DNA of 64,000 bases from Prolixibacteraceae bacterium (GCA_003457135.1 DMSQ01000051.1:18488-82487); one strand, 5' to 3'; numbered from the stretch's first letter, positions 26,694-35,552 are shown. Program-made: numbers and translations. The notes: generated by a model not told the origin, from the letters alone.

Positions 26694-27494
26694 ATGGAGC
26701 TTAATCTTAAAAATCCCTTGATTTTTATTGACCTTGAAACTACCGGAATGAATATTGTTACCGATAGGATTGTCGAAATCGCACTAATTAAAATTCATCC
26801 CGATGGAAGGGAAGAAGAAAAACAATACCGGATTAATCCTGAAATACCAATTCCGGAAAACGTAAGTAAAATACACGGTATTTATGACGAGGATATAAAA
26901 GATAAGCCAACTTTTAAAGAAGTTGCCAAAACTATTGCTCAATTCATGGAAGGCTGTGATTTTGCCGGATTCAACTCAAACCGGTTCGACATACCGCTGC
27001 TAGCAGAAGAATTTTTGCGGGCTGATGTTGATTTGGATTTGAAAAAGCGCAAGTTTATTGACGTTCAGGCGATATTTCATAAAATGGAAAAACGCACACT
27101 GGCTGCTGCCTATAAATACTATTGCCAGAAACCGCTTGAAGACGCGCACAGCGCCATGGCAGATACAAAAGCTACTTACGAAGTATTGAAAGCCCAGCTT
27201 GATGTTTACAAAGACGAGGAATATGAAGACGGAAACGGTAAAGTATCCAAACCAATTGTGAATGATGTTCAGGCATTGAGTGAGTTTTCGGCTTACGATA
27301 CCAATGTTGATTTTGTTGGCCGCATAGTTTACGACGAGAATGGGGTTGAGATTATCAATTTCGGAAAAAACAAGGGACTCTCAGTGGAAAAAGTATTGCG
27401 TGAACAGCCTGGTTATTATGGATGGATTCTGAACAGCGAATTTCCACTTTATACCAAAAAGGTGCTGACAGCGATAAAGTTGAGAATGAAATAA
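26694..27494 (+). CDS. 3'-5' exonuclease of the DnaQ (DEDDh) family
   Basis: A 266-residue protein whose first 180 residues form a DEDDh exonuclease: Asp13 and Glu15 in FIDLETTGMN, the middle Asp in FNSNRFDIPLL, and His/Asp in EDAHSAMADTKATYEVL. HGIYDEDIKDKPTF is also typical of DnaQ/epsilon-like enzymes. The C-terminal ~80 residues (FVGRIVYDENGVEIINFGK) resemble the DUF3820-like tail with GWILNSEFP, found on similar proteins. It may proofread or trim DNA; whether it is the replicative epsilon subunit is unclear. Start ATG 26694. Confidence 0.9.
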   Translation: MELNLKNPLIFIDLETTGMNIVTDRIVEIALIKIHPDGREEEKQYRINPEIPIPENVSKIHGIYDEDIKDKPTFKEVAKTIAQFMEGCDFAGFNSNRFDIPLLAEEFLRADVDLDLKKRKFIDVQAIFHKMEKRTLAAAYKYYCQKPLEDAHSAMADTKATYEVLKAQLDVYKDEEYEDGNGKVSKPIVNDVQALSEFSAYDTNVDFVGRIVYDENGVEIINFGKNKGLSVEKVLREQPGYYGWILNSEFPLYTKKVLTAIKLRMK

Positions 27495-27499
27495 AATTT

Positions 27500-27525
27500 T
27501 AGAGACGTTGCATGCAACGTCTCTA
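27500..27525. repeat. Perfect 26-bp palindrome
   Basis: The half-site TAGAGACGTTGCA is followed directly by its exact reverse complement. It lies in the 48-bp gap after the exonuclease gene. The motif is like widely dispersed repetitive palindromes seen in this phylum and in cyanobacteria. It may fold as an RNA hairpin, but no T-run follows. Confidence 0.8.
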
Positions 27526-27542
27526 CACCAAAATACTAGCAT

Positions 27543-28157
27543 ATGAAAATAATCTGTGTTGGCCGCAATTACGTGGCTCATGCCAAAGAGTTGAACAACG
27601 AAGTCCCGGATGAACCGGTTCTGTTTATGAAACCCGATTCGGCTTTGCTCCGCAACAACGATCCGTTTTATATTCCTGACTGGTCGAACGATGTGCACCA
27701 TGAAGTTGAACTAATCATTAAAATCAGCAAACTGGGAAAAAACATTGAAAAACGGTTTGCCAACCGGTATTACAAAGAAATTGGTCTTGGCATAGACTTT
27801 ACTGCCCGCGATGTTCAGAATGCATTAAAAGATAAAGGATTGCCCTGGGAAAAATCAAAGGCATTCGATCATTCCGCAGTAATATGTACTGAATTTGTAC
27901 CCATTGAATCATTGCCCGACCAAAATGCCATTCATTTCAGGCTTGATAAAAATGGGAAAACTGTTCAGGAAGGAAATTCAGCATTGATGATCTTTCCGGT
28001 TGACGATATTATTACTCACGTTTCAAAATATTTTACACTGAAAATTGGAGACCTCATCTATACAGGAACACCAGCAGGAGTTGGACCGGTAAAAATTGGC
28101 GATCGTCTTGAAGGATATCTGGAAGGCGAAAAGAGGTTCGATTTCCGGGTTAAATAA
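27543..28157 (+). CDS. Fumarylacetoacetate hydrolase family protein
   Basis: A 204-residue FAH-fold enzyme. KIICVGRNYVAHAKELN and PVLFMKPDSALL are the N-terminal landmarks; the metal site is HHEVELIIKIS plus the later Asp in GIGIDFTARDVQ-like text (here LGIDFTARDVQNALK). YTGTPAGVGPVKIGD is the hallmark of the C-terminal strand. Members hydrolyse or decarboxylate acylpyruvates and related beta-diketo acids; oxaloacetate decarboxylation is another known role. Size is right for the short single-domain form. No pathway partner is adjacent. Confidence 0.92.
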   Translation: MKIICVGRNYVAHAKELNNEVPDEPVLFMKPDSALLRNNDPFYIPDWSNDVHHEVELIIKISKLGKNIEKRFANRYYKEIGLGIDFTARDVQNALKDKGLPWEKSKAFDHSAVICTEFVPIESLPDQNAIHFRLDKNGKTVQEGNSALMIFPVDDIITHVSKYFTLKIGDLIYTGTPAGVGPVKIGDRLEGYLEGEKRFDFRVK

Positions 28158-28169
28158 ACAAAATAGTTT

Positions 28170-28177
28170 TAAATTTG
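28170..28177 (+). promoter_or_regulatory. -7 promoter box for the efflux adaptor gene
   Basis: TAAATTTG matches TAnnTTTG and lies 25 bases before the ATG at 28203. Confidence 0.45.
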
Positions 28178-28202
28178 CACTGAGCCAACTAAAATTACCA
28201 CT

Positions 28203-29426
28203 ATGGAAAACAAGAAGCGACTCTTGATTGCAATTCTGATTTTGTCTGCACTGATAATCTTTTACATCATACTTCGTTTTTCTGGCATTCCTTCATTCCT
28301 TACTCCCGATGCCAAAAAATATCAAACTTCAATTGTTGACAGAGGTCAGGTATTTATTCCGATTGATGCGATCGGTACGGTTGAACCCGAAAACGAAGTA
28401 ATTCTGTTAAGTCCGTTTACCAGTATTATTTTAAAAATAAATAAGGAGCCAGGTAGCCGTGTTAAAAAAGGCGAAGTAATTATAGAGCTTGATCCGGAAC
28501 CCACCCGTCAGGAAATCGAACAAATCAACGACCAACTTGAAGTAAAATCAAATTCACTTGAACGGTCGAGGCTCGAAGGGCAGATGGCGCGCATTGATCT
28601 GGATTACAACGTTGAAGTGAAAAAACTGAGAATTTTATCCATCAAGGCACAACTGGCCGACGAGGAGCAATTGCTGAGTGTTGGTGGCATTTCATCAGCT
28701 AAAATTGATGAAACCAAACAAAACCTGGTACTGGCTGAAAAAGATTTGGATGTGGTACAGAAAAAAAATGCCATTCGCCTTAAACAGATGAAAACTGAGG
28801 AAACCGGACTGAACCTTCAGATTGAAATTCAGAAAAAACAGTTGGCCGATAAAATAGAGATGCTTGGTAAATCGGATATTAAAGCACCTTCAGACGGAAT
28901 AATCCTTTCAGTTTCAGGAAAGGAAGGGGAGAAGGTTGGTAACGATAAGTTGCTGATTACCATGTCTGATCTCACAACTTTTAAAATAAAAGGTTTAATT
29001 GATGAAAAACTTTCGGACCAAATCAAAACGGGAAACCCGGTTTTTGTTCTGTCGGAGAATGAAAAACTTTCAGGAACGATTGGAAATGTTACCCCGACTG
29101 TGGCCGACAATAAAATTCAGTTCAATGTCCATCTCGAAAACAGCAATAATTCTAAACTGATTCCAAATCAAGCAGTTAAACTAATGGTTTTAAAATCGGT
29201 AAAGAACAATGTGCTCCGAATTTCATCTGACAATGATTTCAAAGCAAATTCAGAACAGACCGTTTATATACTCGATTCAGGTAAAGTAGTAGCCAGAAGG
29301 GTAAATTTTGGCATTAAAGGAGATGAATATCAGGAAGTTATTTCCGGATTAAATGAAGGCGAAAAGGTAATACTTACAGATTCACCGTTTTCAAGGAATT
29401 CTAAAAAAATTGAAAAGCTGAATTAA
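28203..29426 (+). CDS. Periplasmic adaptor (HlyD/RND-type membrane fusion protein)
   Basis: A 407-residue adaptor with one N-terminal membrane anchor (LLIAILILSALIIFYIILRF). The barrel/lipoyl region has GTVEPENEVILLSPFTS and EPGSRVKKGEVIIELDP, a long coiled-coil hairpin spans about residues 110-220, and the returning lipoyl half is DIKAPSDGIILSVSGKEGE. It links an inner-membrane pump to a TolC channel. The TolC gene begins at the very next base after its stop. No permease or ATPase gene is beside it, so the pump must be encoded elsewhere or shared. Confidence 0.92.
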   Translation: MENKKRLLIAILILSALIIFYIILRFSGIPSFLTPDAKKYQTSIVDRGQVFIPIDAIGTVEPENEVILLSPFTSIILKINKEPGSRVKKGEVIIELDPEPTRQEIEQINDQLEVKSNSLERSRLEGQMARIDLDYNVEVKKLRILSIKAQLADEEQLLSVGGISSAKIDETKQNLVLAEKDLDVVQKKNAIRLKQMKTEETGLNLQIEIQKKQLADKIEMLGKSDIKAPSDGIILSVSGKEGEKVGNDKLLITMSDLTTFKIKGLIDEKLSDQIKTGNPVFVLSENEKLSGTIGNVTPTVADNKIQFNVHLENSNNSKLIPNQAVKLMVLKSVKNNVLRISSDNDFKANSEQTVYILDSGKVVARRVNFGIKGDEYQEVISGLNEGEKVILTDSPFSRNSKKIEKLN

Positions 29427-30929
29427 ATGAAACGAACAATTACCAAATGGAGTTTTAGTGGAGCAGTTGCTTGTTTTTTCATGATTTCCTTTATGAACCT
29501 CATGGCTCAGGATTCAATTCAATATAGTCTTGGACTTCAGGACGTTGTTGTATTGGCCATTGAACAATCATCGGCTGTAAAGTACGCCCAAAACCGCAAT
29601 GTGAATTATTACTGGCGATGGAAAAATTTTAAAACCCGTAACCGGCCTCAGTTGGTTTTATCGGGTAATTTGCCCGATTACACCCAGTCAAATATTGGGG
29701 TGACCCAGCCCGATGGCAGCCTGGAATTTAAGCAGGTTACCAATTTGGCTACTTCAGCACGGCTTTCGCTCAACCAATCCATTGCACTTACCGGAACCTA
29801 CCTGTATGCGTCCACTTCTGCATACCGGTTTCAGGATTATAATAAGGATACCGTTAATTTCTCCGGAAGTCCGTTTTCGTTTGGATTTTATCAGCCTATT
29901 TTTGCAATTAACTGGTTGAAATGGCAGCAAAAAACTGAACCACTGATTTATGATGAAGCCCAGAAAAATTTTATTCAAACGATCGAAGAGATCTCGTTGA
30001 ATTCGATGTACCGCTTTTTCAGGTATTTGTTGGTGCAAACCAATTTCAAACTGGCGACCAGTAACCTGAAAAACAGTAACGATAACCTGAGAATTGCCCA
30101 AACCAAGAAAGAGCTTGGAACTATTTCTGAAAACAATTATTCCCGGAACGAACTGGCAGTTCTGAATGCCCAAAAATCTTTGAACAGGGCAAAAATGGAC
30201 CTGAAAAATGCTGACTTTGAATTAAAGTCGTATGTTGGTCTTTCTCAGGACCAAAAAATTGAACTTCAGATGCCGCTGAATATTACCTTGTTCGATATCA
30301 ATCCGTTAAAAGCGCTTGAGGAAGCAAAAATGAACCGAAAGGAAGGATCTGAATTTGAGCGCAGGTTAATTGAAGCCGACCGCGATTTGGTAAATGCCAA
30401 GCGTAGTACAGGATTGAGCGCCACTCTTCAGGGAAGTTACGGATTATCGAACAGCGCCGGAACAATGGCTGGAATTTATCAGAAACCAGAGCGTCAACAG
30501 ACGTTAAAGCTTGCTTTGAGTATTCCAATATTGGATTGGGGGCAATCGGCATCGGCAGTTAAGCTGGCCGAATCGCAGCGTGATCTGGTTATATATGACG
30601 TGGATAAAGACCGGACTGATTTTGAACGAAGCGTGATCGTTCAGGTTGAACAGTTCAGCCTGATGAAGGATCAGTTGATCACTGCTAAAGAAGCTGATAA
30701 AGTGGCAGAAAACGGTTATCAGATTGCCCTGAAGCAATTTCAGAATGGCGAAAGCACCATAACAGACTTAAATATTGCACTTTCGGAACGAGACAATGCG
30801 AAACGGGATTACATTTATTCGTTGCAATCGTATTGGGAAGCTTATTACAGATTGCGCATTCTCACACTGTACGATTTTGAGAGAAATCAGAAAATCGGCT
30901 ATGTTAATCCATTGTATTCAGAAAAGTAG
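29427..30929 (+). CDS. TolC family outer-membrane efflux channel
   Basis: A 500-residue exported protein: signal peptide ending near LMAQ, then two OEP repeats rich in coiled-coil (LKNSNDNLRIAQTKKELGTI; LKLALSIPILDWGQSASAVK). The IPILDWG segment is a TolC-family hallmark. It forms the trimeric exit duct for the adaptor encoded directly upstream, with zero bases between stop and start. The tmRNA promoter overlaps its stop codon region. Confidence 0.93.
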   Translation: MKRTITKWSFSGAVACFFMISFMNLMAQDSIQYSLGLQDVVVLAIEQSSAVKYAQNRNVNYYWRWKNFKTRNRPQLVLSGNLPDYTQSNIGVTQPDGSLEFKQVTNLATSARLSLNQSIALTGTYLYASTSAYRFQDYNKDTVNFSGSPFSFGFYQPIFAINWLKWQQKTEPLIYDEAQKNFIQTIEEISLNSMYRFFRYLLVQTNFKLATSNLKNSNDNLRIAQTKKELGTISENNYSRNELAVLNAQKSLNRAKMDLKNADFELKSYVGLSQDQKIELQMPLNITLFDINPLKALEEAKMNRKEGSEFERRLIEADRDLVNAKRSTGLSATLQGSYGLSNSAGTMAGIYQKPERQQTLKLALSIPILDWGQSASAVKLAESQRDLVIYDVDKDRTDFERSVIVQVEQFSLMKDQLITAKEADKVAENGYQIALKQFQNGESTITDLNIALSERDNAKRDYIYSLQSYWEAYYRLRILTLYDFERNQKIGYVNPLYSEK

Positions 30930-30937
30930 TAAATTTG
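30930..30937 (+). promoter_or_regulatory. -7 promoter box for ssrA
   Basis: TAAATTTG matches TAnnTTTG. It begins directly after the TolC gene's stop and ends 15 bases before the tmRNA 5' end. Confidence 0.5.
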
Positions 30938-30951
30938 TAGCCCTTAATACC

Positions 30952-31349
30952 GGGGCTGACTGGTTTTGACAGCGGGTAGAAGAGGTATGTAAGCATGTAG
31001 GGCCTTGATCGCACAGCCCGTAAAACTCGGCGTTCACAATTCAATTGGCGAAAATAACTACGCTCTTGCTGCGTAACCGAAATTAAGTAGGTTATACTTT
31101 ATTCCGATACCAGGTATTGGAACGAGACATCGCCCGGGTGCTACTTCCCTGAAGCGGCCCGATCAGGCGGTGCAAAAAAATCGGGGATAGCGGAAGTGGC
31201 GCTTCGGAACTTCTGCAAAATTAAGAAGCTAAGGTAAAAGTCGGTGGCCCTGATCCAGCTTTTATTCGAAAACCAAGTCTGGGGATAAACATGTAGAAAG
31301 CATATGGCTTCCTCGTTTGGACGCGGGTTCGATTCCCGCCAGCTCCACC
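30952..31349 (+). ncRNA. ssrA: tmRNA (one-piece)
   Basis: The 5' end GGGGCTGACTGG pairs with the 3' acceptor strand CAGCTCC (31340-31346, one G-U pair). The T-arm GGGTTCGATTCCC lies just before it. The tag frame starts at GGC 31047 and reads G-E-N-N-Y-A-L-A-A, ending in TAA 31074-31076. CCA is only partly encoded: the genome reads ACCG after the acceptor stem, so the terminal A must be added. tmRNA with SmpB frees stalled ribosomes and tags the product for proteolysis. Confidence 0.97.
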
Positions 31350-31357
31350 GAAAAATG

Positions 31358-31400
31358 AGAAAATTCTGTAGTATTCTGATCTACAGGATTTTCTTTTTTC
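31358..31400 (+). terminator. Rho-independent terminator of ssrA
   Basis: AGAAAATTCTGTAG (31358-31371) pairs with CTACAGGATTTTCT (31381-31394) with one T-G wobble, followed by a T-rich run. Confidence 0.85.
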
Positions 31401-31616
31401 TTTTTAGTAAATTCTTTCTGATACAATTCCTGATCAAATTTCACAAGGATTTTAGTTAAGTTTGAACGTTTTTCAACCCAAACTGTTAAAAGCAATAATT
31501 TCTATAAATAGTATTTGAAAACTGGAATGGTTCAATTATCTTAAACATGTTAAGTTGGAGGAAGGATTTGATAGTTGAAATCGGTGTATATAAATTAATC
31601 TAACAAAAATAAACGT

Positions 31617-32342
31617 ATGGAGTCAAGAAGAATTGAAGAAGCATGTGAAAAGTGCAAAGATCGTTGTTGCTCCCGTTGTTTTGATGGTGGAGAGGATAAT
31701 CTTTTTGATTGTCTGACAACTGAAGAGTTGGAATTACTGGTTAAAGAAAAAAGACATGTTCACTTTAAAGCCGGTGAAACCATTTTAAAACAAAATACCA
31801 CTGCAAGTCATGTAGTTTGTATCAAGCATGGATTGGCCAAGATTATCGCAGAAGGAGATGGTGATAAAAAATTAATATTGCGATTGGTTGCCGAACATTC
31901 CATATTGACTGGTGGGGGCATATTTATAGAAGAGGTCAGGCAATTTACTGTTCAGGCAGTTACTGAAATTGATTGTTGTTTTATTGATTCTGACAAAATA
32001 TTTGAACTGGTAACAAAAAACAGCAAATTTGCCTTTGAACTTTTGAAATTGAATAACAGGCAAAACGTTCAGATATTAAATAATTTGGTAGGAATTACCC
32101 AGAAATATATGCCTGGACGGGTTGCAGATTTATTACTTTATCTCAAAAACGAAATTTTCCAGATTAATCCATTCGACACACATCTTTCGAGGCAGGAATT
32201 AGCCGATATGTGCGGTATGACTATGGAAAGTTTTATTCGGATATTAAAAGAATTTAAAACTTCAGAAATAATAACTGTTGATGGCCCCCAAATTCATATT
32301 ATTGATGAAGAAGCGCTCGCCCGGATAAGCAAAAAGGGTTAA
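31617..32342 (+). CDS. Crp/Fnr family transcription regulator with a cysteine-rich N-terminus
   Basis: A 241-residue regulator. Residues 35-150 form a cyclic-nucleotide-binding-like sensor domain (VHFKAGETILKQNTTASHVV; FTVQAVTEIDCCFID), followed by the dimer helix and a winged HTH (HLSRQELADMCGMTMESFIR, about 183-202). The N-terminus has Cys10, Cys13, Cys17, Cys18, Cys21 and Cys32, a spacing like that of Fe-S-binding Fnr proteins, suggesting redox or oxygen sensing. Canonical cAMP contacts are not evident. It is a single gene downstream of ssrA. A symmetric TTGAC-N4-GTCAA site lies just after its stop. Confidence 0.88.
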   Translation: MESRRIEEACEKCKDRCCSRCFDGGEDNLFDCLTTEELELLVKEKRHVHFKAGETILKQNTTASHVVCIKHGLAKIIAEGDGDKKLILRLVAEHSILTGGGIFIEEVRQFTVQAVTEIDCCFIDSDKIFELVTKNSKFAFELLKLNNRQNVQILNNLVGITQKYMPGRVADLLLYLKNEIFQINPFDTHLSRQELADMCGMTMESFIRILKEFKTSEIITVDGPQIHIIDEEALARISKKG

Positions 32343-32362
32343 ATTTTTTTTGTCTATATGAA

Positions 32363-32376
32363 TTGACAATTGTCAA
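32363..32376. promoter_or_regulatory. Fnr-type palindrome TTGACAATTGTCAA
   Basis: A perfect 14-bp palindrome with Fnr-like half-sites (TTGAY-N4-RTCAA). It sits 20 bases after the Crp/Fnr stop and 30 bases before the end of trmD. Its position between convergent genes makes a conventional operator role doubtful. Confidence 0.4.
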
Positions 32377-32405
32377 AATATTTACTGCAATTAATCATTT
32401 TATTT

Positions 32406-33086
32406 CTATTCGTTCTTCAGCATATCCGGTCTTAACCGTTTCGTTCGTTCGTAGGCTTGCTGTTCCTGCCATTCGTTTATTTTCTTTTCGTTTCCTGAAA
32501 GCAGGATTTCCGGTACTTTCCAGCCTTTATAATTGGCAGGCCGGGTGTAAACCGGAGGGCTCAGCAAATTGTCCTGAAACGAATCGGACAGGGCAGAGGT
32601 TTCATCAGAAAGTACTCCTGGAATCAACCGGACCACACTGTCAACAATTACAGCAGCAGCCAGTTCACCACCGGTCAGCACGTAATCACCAATCGAAATT
32701 TCCATAGTCACGAAATGATCCCTGATCCGCTGATCGATACCTTTGTAATGCCCGCATAGAATGATGATATTATTCAGAAGCGAAAGCTTGTTTGATTCTT
32801 TCTGAGTCAGATGAATTCCATCGGGACTGGTGTAAATGACTTCATCGTAATTACGCTGCAATTTCAGAAAATTTATGGCGCTCTCCACAGGCTGTATAGT
32901 CATCACCATTCCTGCTCCATGGCTAAATGCATAATCGTCTGTTTTTCGATGTTTATCTTCTGAAAAATCGCGGATATTATGGACATATATTTCAATCAAT
33001 CCTTTGTCCTGAGCTCTTTTAATAATTGAATGTTTGAAAGGGCTTTCGAGCAATTCAGGAACAACTGTTAGAATATCAATGCGCAT
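32406..33086 (-). CDS. trmD: tRNA (guanine-N1-)-methyltransferase
   Basis: A 226-residue SPOUT methyltransferase that makes m1G37 in tRNAs. The start MRIDILTVVPELLESPF is canonical; the knot contains ILCGHYKGIDQRIRDHF and SIGDYVLTGGELAAAVIVD, and the C-terminus has LLSPPVYTRPANYKGWKVPEILLSGN cut here as LLSPPVYTRP and VPEILLSGN. I chose the ATG at 33086; an upstream one at 33134 would add 16 unconserved residues. The glycine-rich loop reads AFSHGAGMVM, a little different from the usual YGGGAGMV. Confidence 0.95.
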   Translation of the reverse strand: MRIDILTVVPELLESPFKHSIIKRAQDKGLIEIYVHNIRDFSEDKHRKTDDYAFSHGAGMVMTIQPVESAINFLKLQRNYDEVIYTSPDGIHLTQKESNKLSLLNNIIILCGHYKGIDQRIRDHFVTMEISIGDYVLTGGELAAAVIVDSVVRLIPGVLSDETSALSDSFQDNLLSPPVYTRPANYKGWKVPEILLSGNEKKINEWQEQQAYERTKRLRPDMLKNE

Positions 33087-33308
33087 ACTGGTAATTTTTT
33101 GCAAAAGTAACAACCTGACTATGAAATCTGCCAATAAATTCAGGTTAAAAATAAAAAAGAAGTCAAAAACTGAGACATTTCAGGTTAATCAGATTGTTTT
33201 ACGTTTTTAATTGATTAAAATGTTTGAGTATTAGCTTGTAATATATATTTTCGTAGGCTCAAATATGACCCTATTCTCTGTTAATTACAATGTAATTTAT
33301 TTTTGTTT

Positions 33309-35543
33309 ATGGAACCTAAAGATCTAAAAAACTCTGTTATTGAGTTAAGTGGTGCACTTGTTGAACCAGAAACTGTTAATGACCAAGATGTTGCCGAGGA
33401 AACTGTTGAACAGTCTGAAGTGATCGAAGTTACTGAAGTTGAGAATGCTGTTGAAGAAGAAATTGAAGAATCTTTACCTATTGCAGTAGAATCAGCAGTT
33501 CAGGAAGTGGTTGAAGAAGTTATTCCTGAAGTTATTGAAGTAGCACCAGAACCTGTTGCAGAAGAAGTTGATGCTGAAGTTGAAGAATTCAAAGTTGCCG
33601 AAGCAGAAACTGAGTTTGTTGAAGTTGAAGAATTGGTGACCGAAGAAACAGTTACCCCCGAAGTTGTAGAACACATCGCAGAACCTGATGTTGATGAAGT
33701 AAAGATGGAATTTGCCACCGACGATATTCCATCAATCGAAGAACTGATTGATATTTCGGAAGAAGATATTGAATTGCATGATGAAGAAATTCTGGATGAA
33801 AGCAGTCCGGTAATCAAAGCTGCTGATTATGCAAATCTTTCAGAGGTTGATCTGATTGCTGAATTGCGTAACTTACTTCAGAATGATGATTTTGAAAGCA
33901 TTAAGGATGATGTTGATGCAATCAAAATTAACTTCTTTCGTCGGTACCGGGCTAATATTGAAGCTCAAAAAGCTTTATTTGCCGAAGCGGGTGGCAACCT
34001 CGAAGAATTTAAAGCAGAACCCGATCCATACGAACTTGACCTTCGGAATCTGTTAAAGCAATATCAGGATAGACGAAACGAACACAATAAAAAGATTGAC
34101 GAAACCAAGGATGCCAATCTTCAGAAAAAATATGAGATTATTGAAGAGATCAAAGCTCTGATCAACAACAAGGAATCAATAAATAAAACTTTCCATGATT
34201 TCCGTGACCTGCAAAATCGCTGGAGGGAAATTGGCCTGGTTCCTCAGTCCAAGCTGAAAGATTTATGGGATACTTATCACCATCATGTTGAAAATTTTTA
34301 CGATTTTATTAAAATCAACAAAGAACTTCGGGACCTTGATTTAAAGAAGAACCTGGAAATCAAAATGGAAATCTGCGAAAAGTCTGAAGAACTCCTGGTT
34401 GAACCTTCTATAATTAAAGCCTTCAATATTTTGCAGAAATACCACGAGCAATGGCGCGAAGTTGGTCCTGTTCCTCGTGATAAGAAAGATGAACTGTGGG
34501 AGCGTTTCAAAGCTGCTACCTCCATCATCAACAAGAAACATCAGGATTATTTTGAAGGACGTAAATCGGACCAGAAAAGAAACCTGGATGCTAAAATTGC
34601 ACTCTGTGAAAAGGTTGAAGAAATTGCCAAAAGTGAAATTGATGCTCACCGTGACTGGGACGACCGCTCCAAAGAACTGATTGAACTGCAGAAAGTATGG
34701 AGAACGATTGGTTTTGCCCCTAAAAAAGACAACAACAGAATATATGAACGATTCCGTATTGCTTCCGATAAGTTTTTTGACCGTAAACGTGAGTTTTATA
34801 ATCAAAATAAGGAAGAGCAACAAAATAATCTTCAGTTAAAAATAGATTTGTGTATTCAGGCAGAAGCTCTGAAAGACAGTACTGATTGGAAAAAGACCGC
34901 CGATGAATTCATCAGTATTCAGAGGGCCTGGAAAGAAATAGGTCCCGTTCCGCGCAAATTTTCGGATGTAATCTGGAAACGGTTTCGTTCTGCCTGTGAT
35001 TATTTCTTCGAAAATAAATCCAAACATTTTTCATCGGTTGATGGTGAGCAATCTGAAAACCTGAGAAAGAAAAAGGAACTATTGGAAGAAGTGAAACATT
35101 TTACCCTTTCGGGCGATGATAATGCCGATTTGGATAAACTGAAAGAATTCCAGCGTCGCTTTACTGATATTGGCCATGTGCCTTTCAGGGATAAGGACGC
35201 TATCCAGAATGACTTCCGAGACATGATTAACCGTCATTTTGATACCCTCAGGATAGACGAAAAACGACGGAACCTGATGAAGTTCAAGAACAAAGTGGCC
35301 AATAATACAGCTTCAGGAAAAGGTCAGAATAAAAACCGGTTTGAACGCGAAAAGTATATGACTAAACTAAAACAGTTGGAAACCGATCTGGCGCTGCTCG
35401 ATAACAATATCGGTTTTTTTGCCAATACAAAGAGTGCTTCAGCCCTGATTGACGACGTTAACCAAAAGATTGTAAGTACAAAAGAGAAAATTGAATTCCT
35501 GAAAGAGAAAATTCGAATTATGGACTCGATGGAAGATGATTAA
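33309..35543 (+). CDS. DUF349 domain-containing protein with acidic N-terminal region
   Basis: A 744-residue cytoplasmic protein. Residues 1 to about 165 are an extremely Glu/Val-rich low-complexity stretch. The rest consists of about five DUF349 helical repeats, each with a W-x-x-IG-x-VP motif: WREIGLVPQSKLKDLW, WREVGPVPRDKKDELW, WRTIGFAPKKDNNRIY, WKEIGPVPRKFSDVIW and FTDIGHVPFRDKDAI. A coiled coil ends the protein. Function is unknown; single homologues occur widely in Bacteroidota. ATG 33309 is chosen over TTG 33303. A strong terminator follows. Confidence 0.88.
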   Translation: MEPKDLKNSVIELSGALVEPETVNDQDVAEETVEQSEVIEVTEVENAVEEEIEESLPIAVESAVQEVVEEVIPEVIEVAPEPVAEEVDAEVEEFKVAEAETEFVEVEELVTEETVTPEVVEHIAEPDVDEVKMEFATDDIPSIEELIDISEEDIELHDEEILDESSPVIKAADYANLSEVDLIAELRNLLQNDDFESIKDDVDAIKINFFRRYRANIEAQKALFAEAGGNLEEFKAEPDPYELDLRNLLKQYQDRRNEHNKKIDETKDANLQKKYEIIEEIKALINNKESINKTFHDFRDLQNRWREIGLVPQSKLKDLWDTYHHHVENFYDFIKINKELRDLDLKKNLEIKMEICEKSEELLVEPSIIKAFNILQKYHEQWREVGPVPRDKKDELWERFKAATSIINKKHQDYFEGRKSDQKRNLDAKIALCEKVEEIAKSEIDAHRDWDDRSKELIELQKVWRTIGFAPKKDNNRIYERFRIASDKFFDRKREFYNQNKEEQQNNLQLKIDLCIQAEALKDSTDWKKTADEFISIQRAWKEIGPVPRKFSDVIWKRFRSACDYFFENKSKHFSSVDGEQSENLRKKKELLEEVKHFTLSGDDNADLDKLKEFQRRFTDIGHVPFRDKDAIQNDFRDMINRHFDTLRIDEKRRNLMKFKNKVANNTASGKGQNKNRFEREKYMTKLKQLETDLALLDNNIGFFANTKSASALIDDVNQKIVSTKEKIEFLKEKIRIMDSMEDD

Positions 35544-35552
35544 TAACCTCAC

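Noticed and set aside
31262..31495. Minus-strand open frame opposite the 3' end of ssrA
   Set aside because: It runs across the tmRNA acceptor domain and its terminator and encodes nothing recognisable; a shadow of structured RNA.
33298..33305. TATTTTTG as a -7 box for the DUF349 gene
   Set aside because: Transcription would start after the ATG at 33309, so the match is probably chance.
33500..33817. Serine/threonine-rich minus-strand frame opposite the DUF349 gene
   Set aside because: It is the mirror of the Glu/Val-rich coding stretch on the other strand.
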